From: Anadara kagoshimensis
Lineage: Eukaryota > Mollusca > Bivalvia > Arcoida > Arcidae
NCBI GenBank assembly: GCA_021292105.1
Contig: CM037868.1
Location: 35,095,523 to 35,159,522, forward strand
DNA: 64,000 bases
Direction: 5' to 3'
Shown: positions 43,790 through 55,287 of the stretch, piece by piece
Numbering within the stretch: the stretch's first letter is position 1
Layout of the letters: each line of letters starts with the position of its first letter
The notes under the pieces: generated by a model
What the model saw: the letters and a program-made list of their open reading frames with translations, nothing else
Database searches by the model: none
Told to the model about the DNA's origin: nothing
Position numbers and translations under genes: made by a program

Positions 43790-44100
43790 GAGGATTATTC
43801 ATGTTTTATGACAGTTGTCCAAAACAGCTATGAGCTTTGGCTCGGACACGATTTTACAAGGACGGACACAAAGGCAGACATGGTGATTCCTATATACCCC
43901 TGAAACTAGTTTGCGGGGATATAATTAAAGTAAAGGCGAAAAGTAAAGGCACTAATATAAGATATACATTAGGTGATACGCACCGCTGGGAAATCGGGTT
44001 GCTTGGGTCGGCACAAATACATTTACACAATAAGAGAGTATTTAGCTTTAGGGGGCTAGTAAAGCAAAGAGACTGATAACACCAGTGAAAACTCCAATGT
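43790..44100 (+). repeat. Dispersed repeat ending in ACGGACACAAAGGCAGACA / TATATACCCC
   Basis: It shares the ACGGACAC...CCTATATACCCC...GGGGATATAA ending with 50760-50836. The 79-residue frame through it is a by-product. Confidence 0.5.
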
Positions 44101-44464
44101 TACACAGTGGAAGAAGCCGACGGTATTAAGCGGCACCAGATATTAGGCAACCAGTGGGAACCCTGGTTGACTTTGGCGCTAGCATAGCGCGGAACACGAC
44201 AACGTTGGAGTGTAGCGCAAGGCACGGCAACATTTGAATATTGTGCACGGAATGGAAAAGATTGGGACACAACGCACTGCACGACGTCTTTGAAACGAAG
44301 CAATTGACAATAAAGTATTTAGAAGCGGTGCGCGGCACAGAATAATAGGACACAAGGAATCCGTTCGGGAGTTTCTAAAATTACAACATTAACGTCTGAT
44401 TCTCGTAATCTTATCTAAAATATCACATGTCCTACAACTTTATACTATGCACAATTCGTTAATA

Positions 44465-44547
44465 TTGAGATAAAGATGCACGTAAGGTTATCAAGGGAAG
44501 GCTTTATCAACAATTGACTGCATGTATATTTTTTTATTTGGCAGATG
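44465..44547 (+). pseudogene. Degenerate copy of the triplicated 12.7-14.7 kb exon
   Basis: On the plus strand GAGATAAAGATGCACGTAAG, GGCTTTATCAACAATTGACT and TTTGGCAGATGTAA follow the exon sequence at 14581-14715, including the place of its donor, now AGATGTAA instead of AGGTGTAA. The first half of the exon and the acceptor are not recognisable. Confidence 0.45.
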
Positions 44548-44814
44548 TAATTCTCTAATTTTTGTTTTACATTTTATTTATAAATTTATTTATGCATATA
44601 TTTATTTATTCATTTATTTATATATTTATTTTACAACAACACAATCTTTCAATCTTTTTAAAATTTAAAATTTATTTATTTATTTATTTTACAACAACAC
44701 AAGATAAAATACATAACCTAAAATACATTATCCACAACTTTGTGATTGATATGACCAAATTGAAATTTTTAAGTCTACACCATCATAGTTAGTGCACTAA
44801 TTGAAAAAAAATAT

Positions 44815-45225
44815 GGAACTATGGGACGTCAAATATATCCGGGGATATCCTGGCCACAGAGACATCCAACTTATCAACAATACTATTTTCAAACTACGGG
44901 GACTTTGAACAACGAAGGAGGCTGCTTGCTAATAAATTGTTGACTCAGGGATATTGCAAGCCTAGGCTTATCAAGGCCCTTAAAAAGTTTTATAACCATT
45001 ATCACAGTATTGTTGATAAGTTTGACGTCTCTGTGTCTAGGATTGCCCTGATGTTTGACGTCTCATAGTTCCGTGTTTCTGTCACACAATTTTGATTACA
45101 CACGTGACGGGTGTAGCTAGCTAAACAGGAGGTGCTTTCCGTTCCGGAGCACCCGGCCTCACTTCCTTGGTGGAAGTTCACGTGTATAATCTAACTTGTC
45201 AGTTCCAAAGTTTTTACTTTGCTTC
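44815..45225 (+). pseudogene. Two retroelement 3' ends in converging arrangement
   Basis: 44815-44885 is a reverse-oriented RT end (TATGGAACTATGGGACGTCA). Directly after it, from about 44893, comes a forward RT C-terminus (CGGGGACTTTGAACAACGAA ... AAGTTTTATAACCATTATCA) with the full 3' UTR, which runs into the minisatellite. Confidence 0.75.
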
Positions 45226-46193
45226 TGCATTGTGATTCGGACATAGATTAGTATGTTTGCTTTTACTTTGCTTCTGGATTGTGATTCGGACATGGATTAG
45301 TATGTTTGTTTTTACTTTACTTCTGGATTGTGATTCGGACATGGATTAGTATGTTTGTGTTTACTTTGCTTCTGGATTTTGATTCGGACATGGATTAGTA
45401 CGTTTGTTTTAACTTTGCTTCTGGATTATGATTCGGACATGGATTAGTACGTTTGTTTCTACTTTGATTCTGGATTGTGATTCGGACATGAATTGGCATG
45501 TTTGTTTTTACTTTGCTTCTGGATAGTGTTTCGGACATGGAATAGTATGCTTGTTTTAACTTTGCTTCTGGATTGTGATTCGGACATAAATTAGTATGTT
45601 TGTTTTTACTTTGCTTCTGGATTGTGATTCGGACATGGATTGGCATGTTTGTTTTTACTTTGCTTCTGAATAGTGTTTCGGACATTGATTAGTATGTTTG
45701 TTTTTACTTTGCTTCTGGATTGTGATTCGGACATGGATTGGCATGTTTGTTTTTACTTTGCTTCTGGATTGTGATTCGGACATGGATTAGTACGTTTGTT
45801 TTTACTTTGCTTCTGGATTGAGATTCAGACATGGATAAGAACGTTTGTTTTTACTTTGCTTCTGGATTGTGATTCGGACATGGATTAGTACGTTTGTTTT
45901 TACTTTGTTTCTGGATTGTGATTCGGACATGGTTTAGTACGTTTGTTTTTTCTTTGCTTCTGGATTCTGATTCGGACATGGATTAGAATGTTTGTTTTTA
46001 CTTTGCTTCTGGATTGTGATTCGGACATGGATTAGTATGTTTGCTTTTACTTTGCTTCTGGATTGTGATTCGGACATGGATTAGTACGTTTGTTTTTACT
46101 TTGATTCTGGATTGTGATTCGGACATGGATTAGTACATTTGTTTTTACTTTACTTCTGGATTCTGATTCGGACATGGATTAGTATGTTTGTTT
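45226..46193 (+). repeat. Minisatellite, 49-bp unit, from a retroelement 3' tail
   Basis: About 20 head-to-tail units of TTTTTACTTTGCTTCTGGAT + TGTGATTCGGACATGGATTA + GTATGTTTG. The unit equals the last 49 bp of the element whose 3' UTR immediately precedes it, so it grew in place at that element's 3' end. The antisense 96-residue frame across it is an artefact. Confidence 0.95.
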
Positions 46194-46199
46194 TTGATT

Positions 46200-46420
46200 A
46201 TATGGTCTTTCCTAAAATATTATCCATAAGTATTATGTCTCTACTCAAAATTACCTTGAATATATTTGTCCTTCAATAGTTACTTTTTCCTCTCACTCTC
46301 AATTTTTTACAATTGGCGAATGCAGTTAGCTAAACAGGAACTTACCCTTCCGCAGCAACTGGTCTCACTTTGCTGGTAATTCCACGAGTTCATCTTAATT
46401 TGCAAATACATATATGTCAC
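46200..46420 (+). pseudogene. Degenerate retroelement 3' end fragment
   Basis: Diverged RT end and 3' UTR (AGTATTATGTCTCTACTCAA, GCAGTTAGCTAAACAGGAAC, GCAACTGGTCTCACTTTGCT) follow directly after the minisatellite. Confidence 0.55.
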
Positions 46421-46574
46421 ACTTTAATATTTGTTGGTATTATTTGACTGCAACGTTTGATTTTAAAATTTGTACTTTTAACAAAATATTTCTAAATTAT
46501 ATTCTTATTTACCATATTTTTAAACTATAGAAACAATTTTTAAAATGGTATGTTCAAAATAAATATTTGTTTGA

Positions 46575-46985
46575 TGGACACCGGAGTAAATGTCCGGTGA
46601 TGTGGTCATTCTATTATATAGACAACTCGGTATAAAACTTCCGTCACTGGACGATCACTGGAGTTAATGTCCAGTGGTGTTAATTGTTATTGTATTATTT
46701 GAGTGTCTTATCGTCTCACTATATGTGCATCTCACTTATTTTACAAACGGGCGTCTATAAATATACATTATTACAAATTCCCGAATTACATTTCCTGGGG
46801 TATGGTTATAGCACTTTTGAAGAGCCACACCCCTCCCACTTATCTTACAACCAACCGTGAATTAAAACATTTATATTTTCTTCAAATTTCCTAATTTAAA
46901 CAATACTGGAGTAAATGTCCAGTGCTTTTGGAGTACTTAAGGATGGTCCAACGGTCCCACTTACTTTACAACAAGGTGTCTATTC
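46575..46985. repeat. Degenerate tandem repeat with a recurring hairpin
   Basis: Three hairpins share the loop AGTAAATGT/AGTTAATGT: 46579-46599 (CACCGG/CCGGTG), 46656-46676 (CACTGG/CCAGTG) and 46904-46924 (ACTGG/CCAGT core). Each of the later ones is followed by CACTTA.TTTACAA-like sequence. No protein. Confidence 0.7.
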
Positions 46986-47925
46986 AGGTCCGTCCAGATA
47001 AAATTGGACATCCCATCTTTAACCTTTGTAAAAGAGCAATTTTGATGGTCTTAAAACTTGGTGTTTTGTTAACTTATATTTGTTAAAAGACTTTTTTATA
47101 TTCTACGTAGAATCTTATATTTAAATGACATATTTGATAAAAGTTTCAATTTTAGTTTTTAGTGAACAGCGAGTGATTAAAAAATGAAAATATTTTTGAA
47201 ATCCTATTTCTTCAAATACGGACTTAATACACTAGAAACGACTTTAAACACTTAGTTCCAAGTAATTATTAAGCACTTTCTAAGTAAAATATTTCATTTT
47301 ATCTGTTAAAATTCCTTCTGTATTGAAAATACTAAAATATTTAGAAATAGGGTAAAATTGGATTTTTGGTTAGTGTATTTAACAATTATTTATTTTTCGT
47401 ATAGCGTCTATTTCCTACTGCAAAAAGATGTTTTATAGTATAATGTGACTTTTACTTATGTTGTGGAGTAGTATGTGAAGGAATTCTTGCTTATGTTCGG
47501 AGGTGTATACGATCTGTTTTATGTTTTATGGACGATTTAGACGAAGGATTTTTTGACATTGAAATGGATCATCTGTGTGAATTAATTGGAAATCTACATT
47601 TATAAAACAGCTATGGATTCAGGTAGGTCTGTTTATTTTACATATAAACATTAAATAGAAATATGCTTGCAAGAATTTAGTCTGTTTGAGAATATACTAG
47701 GATATAGTAAACGCAAAACCAAGAATTATTTTGTAAACCTTGTAAATGAATTTATATTTGGCGCCATACGATGATCCACAGTCTACCTGTATTTACATTT
47801 AAATATGCGATACCTGTCAAGAGAACGAACGACAGTAAATAAAGTTCATTTACGCATTCAATGGGGCATAACCTTATTATCATTCTTTTTTAAAGAAAAA
47901 CAAAGAAACATTGTATTTAAGTTAA
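46986..47925. other. No gene seen (AT-rich); isolated short ATG-donor motif
   Basis: At 47611 ATGGATTCAG is followed by GTAGGT, which could be a tiny first coding exon like those of the GIMAP genes, but no downstream exon was found. Nothing else is supported. Confidence 0.4.
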
Positions 47926-47927
47926 AG

Positions 47928-48188
47928 TTAAAGTCTGTCCCGAGCCATTAGGCCCATCAGGTGGCGTTAAGCGACTGAGAGTACAAGACTGTCCCCTAAA
48001 TGGGACGCCGGTCCATCGCAGGGTTAACCCCCAGCATCTTGCTGGTACTCATTTATTTTTCACCTGAGTGAACTGGAACAACATGAAATTAAGTGTCTTG
48101 CTCAACACATCGCCCGGTCCAGGGATCAACCCACGACCTTCGAATCATGAGTCCAAAGCCTTAACCACTAGGCCACGCGCTTCCACCT
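47928..48188 (-). mobile_element. tRNA-derived SINE with conserved central domain
   Basis: Minus strand: the head has box A (TGGCCTAGTGGTTAAGGC) and box B (GGGTTGATCCC). The body contains GAGCAAGACACTTAATTTCA, GTGAAAAATAAATGAGTACC and CTGCGATGGACCGGCGTCCC, a type common in aquatic invertebrates. It ends ACTTTAACTTTAAC. Confidence 0.8.
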
Positions 48189-48668
48189 TGTATTTAAAGT
48201 GTCAGTTAAAATAATATGTCAGCGGGGTTAAAGGTTTTAATACACATTCCTTAGTATGGTAACAGAGAACACGGTTATTATCCTACCAGAAAGGGAATAG
48301 CTTTATAAGGGTAATATAAGTAGGAAAATTCAAGTGAAAACCATTTGGTTGAAAAGCATAAAAGAGGGGTATAATTAGCAAATTACCTACACAAGAGTGA
48401 AGATTTATCAATAAAAATAAAGTAGGAATTGATAATTTAAGAGTTTATAAAATATTTGTTGCATTTTAAAAATTAGTCAACGTCATAGAGCATTGCAAAA
48501 GGGGCCAGAGTTTATTAAAGAAATACGAGGTTTTTTTTTAAAAATTCGACAATTTACGGCTGAGGTTATCTACGATTTATTTTCCTTTTCAGGGTTAAAC
48601 TTTCGGCAGGTCTGTATATCCCAGATAGATTTCTCATATGAAGCTTTTAAAGATAAAATCTTATTATA

Positions 48669-49850
48669 TACAATACAGGCCTGTCGAAAGTTTAACACTA
48701 AATTAACGAAAAGGAGTCAAATTTTGGCTACCAGGTGGCAAAGATATTAATAATCATTGGCCAAGAGATAGATACCAGCTGCCGAGATCTAGCTAACAAA
48801 GGGCCCAAATAAGCTGTCGACGATTTGGCCCTTATAAGCTACAGTACAGACCTGTCGAAAGTTTAACACCAACCTAACGAATTAGTGCAGAATCGACAAC
48901 TCATCTCAGACACTAATAAGTTATATGTACAGTACAGACCTGTCGAAAGTTTAACACCAACCTAACGAATTAGTGCAGAATCGACAACTCATCTCAGACA
49001 CTAATAAGTTATATGTACAGTACAGACCTGTCGAAAGTTTAACACCAACCTAACGACTTAGTGCAGAATCGACAACTCATCTCAGACACTAATAAGTTAT
49101 ATGTACAGTACAGACCTGTCGAAAGTTTAACACCAACCTAACGAATTAGTGCAGAATCGACAACTCATCTCAGACACTAATAAGTTATAAGCTACAGTAC
49201 AGACCTGTCGAAAGTTTAACACCAACCTAACGAATTAGTGCAGAATCGACAACTCATCTCAGACACTAATAAGTTATAAGCTACAGTACAGACCTGTCGA
49301 AAGTTTAACACCAACCTAACGAATTAGTGCAGAATCGACATCTCATCTCAGACACTAATAAGTTATATGTACAGTACAGACCTGTCGAAAGTTTAACACC
49401 AACCTAACGAATTAGTGCAGAATCGACAACTCATCTCAGACACTAATAAGTTATATGTACAGTACAGACCTGTCGAAAGTTTAACACTCACCTAACGAAT
49501 TAGTGCAGAATCGACAACTCATCTCAGACACTAATAAGTTATATGTACAGTACAGACCTGTCGAAAGTTTAACACTAAACTAACGAATTAGTGCAGAATC
49601 GACATCTCATCTCAGACACTGATAAGTTATATGTACAGTACAGACCTGTCGAAAGTTTAACACCAACCTAACGAATTAGTGCAGAATCGACATCTCATCT
49701 CAGACACTAATACGTTTTATGTATAGCAGCTGTCATATATCTCTCGACAGCATTTTGGTAACTTGCTATCTTTATACTGCCACTCGGCAGTCGAGTATTT
49801 GACAACTATTCGTTAGCTTAATGTTTAACTTTCGACAAGTCCGTACTGTA
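48669..49850. mobile_element. MITE with internal 88-bp tandem amplification
   Basis: The outer left end is TACAATACAGGCCTGTCGAA and the outer right end is TTCGACAAGTCCGTACTGTA, related to the MITE at 22501-22716. Ten units of 88-89 bp start at about 48840, 48928, 49016, 49104, 49193, 49282, 49369, 49457, 49545 and 49633. Each begins with the TIR sequence TACAGTACAGACCTGTCGAA and continues CACCAACCTAACGAATTAGT. Units are nearly identical, so the expansion is recent. Confidence 0.9.
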
Positions 49851-49920
49851 GCTTAGCATTAAATCGAAATGTCTGTACATATTTATTTGTAAAGTTAAAA
49901 GAGTTTAAACTAAAAAACTG

Positions 49921-50840
49921 TGAGCCACAAGCTCACCCCCCCCCCCCCCCGCGCTCCCACATAAAAGAATCCATCGGATCAAAATTTTAAATAGGAGGTG
50001 CACATCTACATTATATCACAAAGATTGTGTGAAAGTTTCATCAAAATCCATTGAAGGGTTTAGGAGGAGCTGCGGATACGAGATATGTACCCTAAGGTGT
50101 AACGTGTAACAAAATTATTCAACTCCAAAAAGTTCCTAAAACTATTTATTCTATAAGCGTGGTTTGTGTGTCTGTGTGAAGTGTAGTGTGTTGCGCGCGA
50201 GTGAATGCAGCTTTTATATGTCCCAGTGAATGTGTGTAGGCAGACCAGGAATGTGGACCTGAATGCCTTTTATGGGCAGTACACTAGCGAGGAGCTGATT
50301 CCAAGAATAAGCGGTGGCATAATTCCGAGAATTGTGTATTGGTCAAGCTATATTTGACCTCATGTTGATGTACTGACCACCATACTAGGAGTTCTATTTC
50401 CTTAACAAGACAGTATGACCCCCGACCTGTTGACCATTAACTCTAGATGCTGAAACAGCAAGGGGTAATTATCGGTAGGGCTATTGCTCGTCTTAACAGC
50501 AGGAGTTAATAGATCATATCAATCAACAACATGTTTTAAATAGCCTAAATACTTCCGGCTTCTGATGTACAGTAGTCTAAACATCAGCAGACAAGTCCAC
50601 GTATGATGTTTGATAAATACTGCCTCCAATGTGTAGTAGCCAATACACCAGTAGATAACACCACTTAATAATATTTGAGAAATTACCAATAACCCAAAAT
50701 ACCGAGTTTAATTACTTTCTTATTTTTGTAATTTCTATAAAGGCATGTATATTGTTACAAACGGAAGGACGGACGGACACAAGGACGGACATCCCTATCA
50801 CTATATACCCCCCACTTTTTAAGCGAGGGATATAAATATG
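49921..50840 (+). repeat. Dispersed mollusc-type repeat, interrupted
   Basis: It starts GAGCCACAAGCTCA, then a C-run (about 49937-49953), then TGTGTGAAAGTTTCATCAAA. It ends CGGACGGACACAAGGACGGA ... CTATATACCCCCCACTT ... GAGGGATATAA. About 600 bp of unrelated sequence separates the two halves. No coding sequence. Confidence 0.6.
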
Positions 50841-51655
50841 TTGTACTGAAATTGTTTTGCATGATTGAGTTACATTCAGTGGAAATAATAAACTTTGTCT
50901 TATTTAAATCTTAAATCTTAAAAAAGTCGTATAGATAGGTAATGATTACGTAGACAGGAAAAGACTTGAAAAAACGTAAGGGAGACACCAGGAAGTAACC
51001 GAATTATATGAAAAATAACAAAAAATTGTTTCAGGGAAAACGCGTGCTATATAGCTACATGTATGTGAGACACAATTATTTCAAGACATCAGCTTTTATT
51101 TGATTCATGTATTAATTGATTGGCAAAAACAAAGGGAACGTGTAGTGTACAAGTTACAACAATTGCTAAAGTACATTTACGTCACGCAAGCTTGATGAAA
51201 CAGAACAAGCCAGTTTAAATGCGTTTTGATTTTCAGTCTTATTTAGTGGAGGCCATTACTTTTAGTTCATTAATCGAAAGATTTTGTTTATTGTGAATTA
51301 AGTTTAAATTTGAAATTTTAGGTAAAACAGACAAAAGATAATTATTTTCAGCGTCATACCAGTTCGAATAAATATTCAAATTCGGAATATATTATTACGA
51401 TTTTGTTCGGTGAAGTTCGACTGAAAAAGTCTTGTTTTTGTTTGAAAAATTTATGGACAGTGAATTACCTCCCTTTTTTGTGAACTAACTTCAATAATGG
51501 GATTTATTAGGTGAAACGGTTATATGTTGGAATACTCTAACTGCTACGCTTCACCTGGACACACTTAAGGTTAGTCACTATTTTTCAATATTTTCATTTG
51601 TGATGTTTTAATGTCTTAAACTCTGTTTGAGATCAAATTGAGTATATCGATATAT
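50841..51655. other. No gene seen
   Basis: AT-rich sequence without convincing exons, repeats or RNA motifs. Confidence 0.6.
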
Positions 51656-51659
51656 ATAA

Positions 51660-52305
51660 CAGGGGCGGATCCAGAGTCTTGGTGAATGGGGGGCACAAGT
51701 ATGCGCCAAAGGCGCGAACTGCTACAGAAATTTTTTTCGCTTTTTTCAGTCCAAATGGTGCAATTTCCTGCATTTTGAACACTGTCGAGCGTCCTTTTTA
51801 CCTCGCATTCAAAGTGGATCTAAACCAGTCAAAGAACTAATCAGTCTAGCTTTTTTCAAGAATTGTAATATTAACGCAGGTGGCTATGAGTGTCGGTGAG
51901 TTCATAATATCTTTATCAATATATGTCTATCAACTGTACTGTCTAAAGTCGCCGTCGGCAACTTGTATTGTCGGTCTTTTTATCTGTCGAGGTGTAGTTG
52001 TGCACCGCAGATCCAGACCGACTCTTTTTTGCGTTATATTAGAGTCCGTTCGACCTTTGGAAGTTGTAGATCGATACTTCGATCCATCGGAGGGATACCA
52101 GTGACAAGGGGCCTCGGTTTTTAAGGTTTGTCTGAAAGACCCACATTCATTTTTTAATGCCGAACGACGAACAGTCACAACCCTTTTTCAATTCTTGGAT
52201 CAGACCTGACCAGAGACCAAACCCTCGACCTCCTTGACTTACGCAGCAAGCACTTTACCAACTGACCTGCCTGCTACATATGCCGAAGGGGTAGGCCTCC
52301 TATTA
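51660..52305. repeat. Long dispersed repeat, copy 2, cut by the assembly gap
   Basis: Same order as 38815-39715. It stops exactly where the first copy enters its poly-C run, at which point the N gap begins. Confidence 0.8.
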
Positions 52306-53305
52306 NNNNNNNNNNNNNNNNNNNNNNNNNNNNNNNNNNNNNNNNNNNNNNNNNNNNNNNNNNNNNNNNNNNNNNNNNNNNNNNNNNNNNNNNNNNNNNN
52401 NNNNNNNNNNNNNNNNNNNNNNNNNNNNNNNNNNNNNNNNNNNNNNNNNNNNNNNNNNNNNNNNNNNNNNNNNNNNNNNNNNNNNNNNNNNNNNNNNNNN
52501 NNNNNNNNNNNNNNNNNNNNNNNNNNNNNNNNNNNNNNNNNNNNNNNNNNNNNNNNNNNNNNNNNNNNNNNNNNNNNNNNNNNNNNNNNNNNNNNNNNNN
52601 NNNNNNNNNNNNNNNNNNNNNNNNNNNNNNNNNNNNNNNNNNNNNNNNNNNNNNNNNNNNNNNNNNNNNNNNNNNNNNNNNNNNNNNNNNNNNNNNNNNN
52701 NNNNNNNNNNNNNNNNNNNNNNNNNNNNNNNNNNNNNNNNNNNNNNNNNNNNNNNNNNNNNNNNNNNNNNNNNNNNNNNNNNNNNNNNNNNNNNNNNNNN
52801 NNNNNNNNNNNNNNNNNNNNNNNNNNNNNNNNNNNNNNNNNNNNNNNNNNNNNNNNNNNNNNNNNNNNNNNNNNNNNNNNNNNNNNNNNNNNNNNNNNNN
52901 NNNNNNNNNNNNNNNNNNNNNNNNNNNNNNNNNNNNNNNNNNNNNNNNNNNNNNNNNNNNNNNNNNNNNNNNNNNNNNNNNNNNNNNNNNNNNNNNNNNN
53001 NNNNNNNNNNNNNNNNNNNNNNNNNNNNNNNNNNNNNNNNNNNNNNNNNNNNNNNNNNNNNNNNNNNNNNNNNNNNNNNNNNNNNNNNNNNNNNNNNNNN
53101 NNNNNNNNNNNNNNNNNNNNNNNNNNNNNNNNNNNNNNNNNNNNNNNNNNNNNNNNNNNNNNNNNNNNNNNNNNNNNNNNNNNNNNNNNNNNNNNNNNNN
53201 NNNNNNNNNNNNNNNNNNNNNNNNNNNNNNNNNNNNNNNNNNNNNNNNNNNNNNNNNNNNNNNNNNNNNNNNNNNNNNNNNNNNNNNNNNNNNNNNNNNN
53301 NNNNN
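52306..53305. other. Assembly gap (1,000 N)
   Basis: Exactly 1,000 N characters, a conventional placeholder length. Reading frames across it are meaningless. Confidence 1.
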
Positions 53306-53410
53306 ACGATAATACAACAATACATACATTTTGATGAGTATATATATTGAATAGGTTTGAGAGAGAGAGAGAGAGAGAGATTTTCACACTATAATTTCAA
53401 GATTGTTCTT

Positions 53411-53790
53411 TGTGTTCTATATAACAATACGGTGGATTTGTTGTCATTCTCTTTGAAAATTTATTTTTACCTACTTTTCTAACATATTCTTACCTCATAA
53501 TTACAATTTATATCAGTTAATCAAATACTACCAGCCCTGGCCAGAAAGTCACTTATAGACATTGGCTATTGTGTTCTATATAACAATACGGTGGATTTGT
53601 TGTCATTCTCTTTGAAAATTTATATCAGTTAATCAAATACTACCAGCCCTGGCCAGAAAGTCACTTATAGACATTGGCTATTGTGTTCTATATAACAATA
53701 CGGTGGATTTGTTGTCATTCTCTTTGAAAATTTATTTTTACCTACTTTTCTAACATATTCTTACCTCATAATTACAATTTATATCAGTTT
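53411..53790. repeat. Direct tandem repeat, ~120-170-bp unit
   Basis: GTGTTCTATATAACAATACG appears three times (about 53411, 53571, 53684), each followed by GTGGATTTGTTGTCATTCTC. ACTACCAGCCCTGGCCAGAA is found twice between them. Confidence 0.9.
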
Positions 53791-53800
53791 TAATTTTACA

Positions 53801-53844
53801 GTACTAGACGGCATTTTCGAAATACAATTCTTCATCAGTAGTGC
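53801..53844 (-). ncRNA. Hammerhead ribozyme motif, weakened stems
   Basis: The CTGATGA core and GAAA are intact and the length is 44 nt, but stem I has one mismatch, stem II starts A/C with a G-T pair, and stem III is disrupted (ATGCCG instead of CGGCCG). Activity is doubtful. Confidence 0.5.
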
Positions 53845-54108
53845 TCGGATGAAAATTGTAAAACCAATTTTTTTGTTTAAAGACGTTGAAATATCCAGAG
53901 GACTAAGAAACTTTACTGATATTTAGTATACTTTTAAGAATTTAATATTTTATCTAGCAGGAAATTTAGACAATAGTATATTTCTGACAATAATACACTT
54001 AAATTCTCTACTGAGTTAGTGATATATATATATACTCGGGAGAACATCGAGCAACAGAGATACAGGCTTAGTAGTTTAAATTAAATATATACCAGTTTTA
54101 ATTTTACA

Positions 54109-54154
54109 GTACGGTGGCCTTTTCGGAATACGAATAATACTTTATTAGTAGTGC
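54109..54154 (-). ncRNA. Degenerate hammerhead ribozyme motif
   Basis: The core is CTAATAA instead of CTGATGA, and stem I is broken on the 3' side. The position within the repeat identifies it. Confidence 0.4.
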
Positions 54155-54605
54155 TTGAACCAAAATTGTGATCCTAACATTTTTCTCAAGATGGCAAAGA
54201 TACCCAAGGGACCAAATATTATTGAGAATTTTTTTCGAATTATATTTTTTTTGAATTATTCAATTGTTAAACGGTGTCGACTTAAACATAGTCAGCTATT
54301 AAAGAGATATCAATCCTACAATTAAATCACAAGTTTTATGTAATGAGGGTTACTTCCCTTGTGTTAGCACTTTCTGTCGTTTGCTAGCCAATAAATGTAG
54401 TGATTTTGGTCAAGGAAAGTATCTAAATCTGTATTAAAGACATTCTTAAACTGAATGTAATGGCTGAACAATAAAACTTATCTCTTCCAACTGTAAACTT
54501 AGTGGCCCAGAATACTGAGAATGGTACTGGAATTTAATATTGGGATGGAACTGGTTGACCTAGAAAACTAATCAAATTACATATTATAACAGCTTTAAGT
54601 TTACA

Positions 54606-54637
54606 GCACTAGACGGCCGTTTCCTCAACAGCAGTGC
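54606..54637 (-). ncRNA. Hammerhead ribozyme motif with stem II deleted
   Basis: Stem I and CGGCCGTC remain, but the region between CTGTTGA and GAAA has lost one arm of stem II (32 nt in place of 44). Inactive by inspection. Confidence 0.45.
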
Positions 54638-55243
54638 TTGGACCAAAATTATGAAACCAAAATTATTTTGAAGATGTTGCAAAGCTACCCAAAGGACCAA
54701 AATATATTTTACCAAATTAAGCTAAGGAAATACTTTGCATGAGGGAGTATACCTTAGTTTTTGAGAAATTTCAAATTTTAACTTGCGGGAAATTTAGACA
54801 ATTATAGCATATTTCTGACAATAATACGAAATTATTGCCTATTGAGTTTGTCATATCCTCGGGGCACCAGCCACCAGCCGAGATATCGGCTCAGGGGTTC
54901 AAACCGACTTTCCTACTAGGAGAAGCCTTCGTTGATAGGTATAACACTAGAACAATTTTTATAAAATATTCCTACAATCTCTGAAAATCTGATTCAAATC
55001 ATAAAATATGACACGCTAAATTCACAAAATTTCGAAAAACAACGTTTCTTGCCTCGAAGCACAGTAACCCGAACGGGAAACCCAATATCTTGCATTTTGT
55101 GAAATTTGCGTGACCAGAAAATATAAATCTCGTTGAGAAGTTAAGATTCCATTGCAAGTAACTATTGTTCACGTACGAAATACTAGATTTCCCGATCTTG
55201 TTTTACTAATTAAATTCAATATTATACCAGTTTTATATTTACA

Positions 55244-55287
55244 GCACTAGACGGCCGTTTCGGAATACAATTCCTCATCAGTAGTGC
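55244..55287 (-). ncRNA. Hammerhead ribozyme, intact (type I, minimal stem III)
   Basis: Minus strand, 5' to 3': GCACUA (stem I), CUGAUGA, GGAAU-UGU-AUUCC (stem II with triloop), GAA, then ACG-GC-CGU (A15.1-U16.1 plus two pairs), C17, and UAGUGC, which closes stem I with six perfect pairs. All core nucleotides (C3 U4 G5 A6 U7 G8 A9, G12 A13 A14, C17) are present. Predicted cleavage is between 55250 and 55249. Very short stem III hammerheads of this kind are known from Penelope-like elements and animal retrozymes, and often act as dimers. Fold by inspection only. Confidence 0.85.

Noticed and set aside
45395-45685. 96-residue repetitive frame on the minus strand
   Set aside because: It arises from the 49-bp minisatellite, which is retroelement tail DNA. 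The unit is not a multiple of three, so it does not encode a repeated peptide in one frame.
48493-48750. 85-residue frame overlapping the MITE
   Set aside because: It runs into the MITE's terminal repeat and shows no domain or splice context.
52234-53387. Frames of 340-382 residues
   Set aside because: They consist almost entirely of undetermined bases in the assembly gap.
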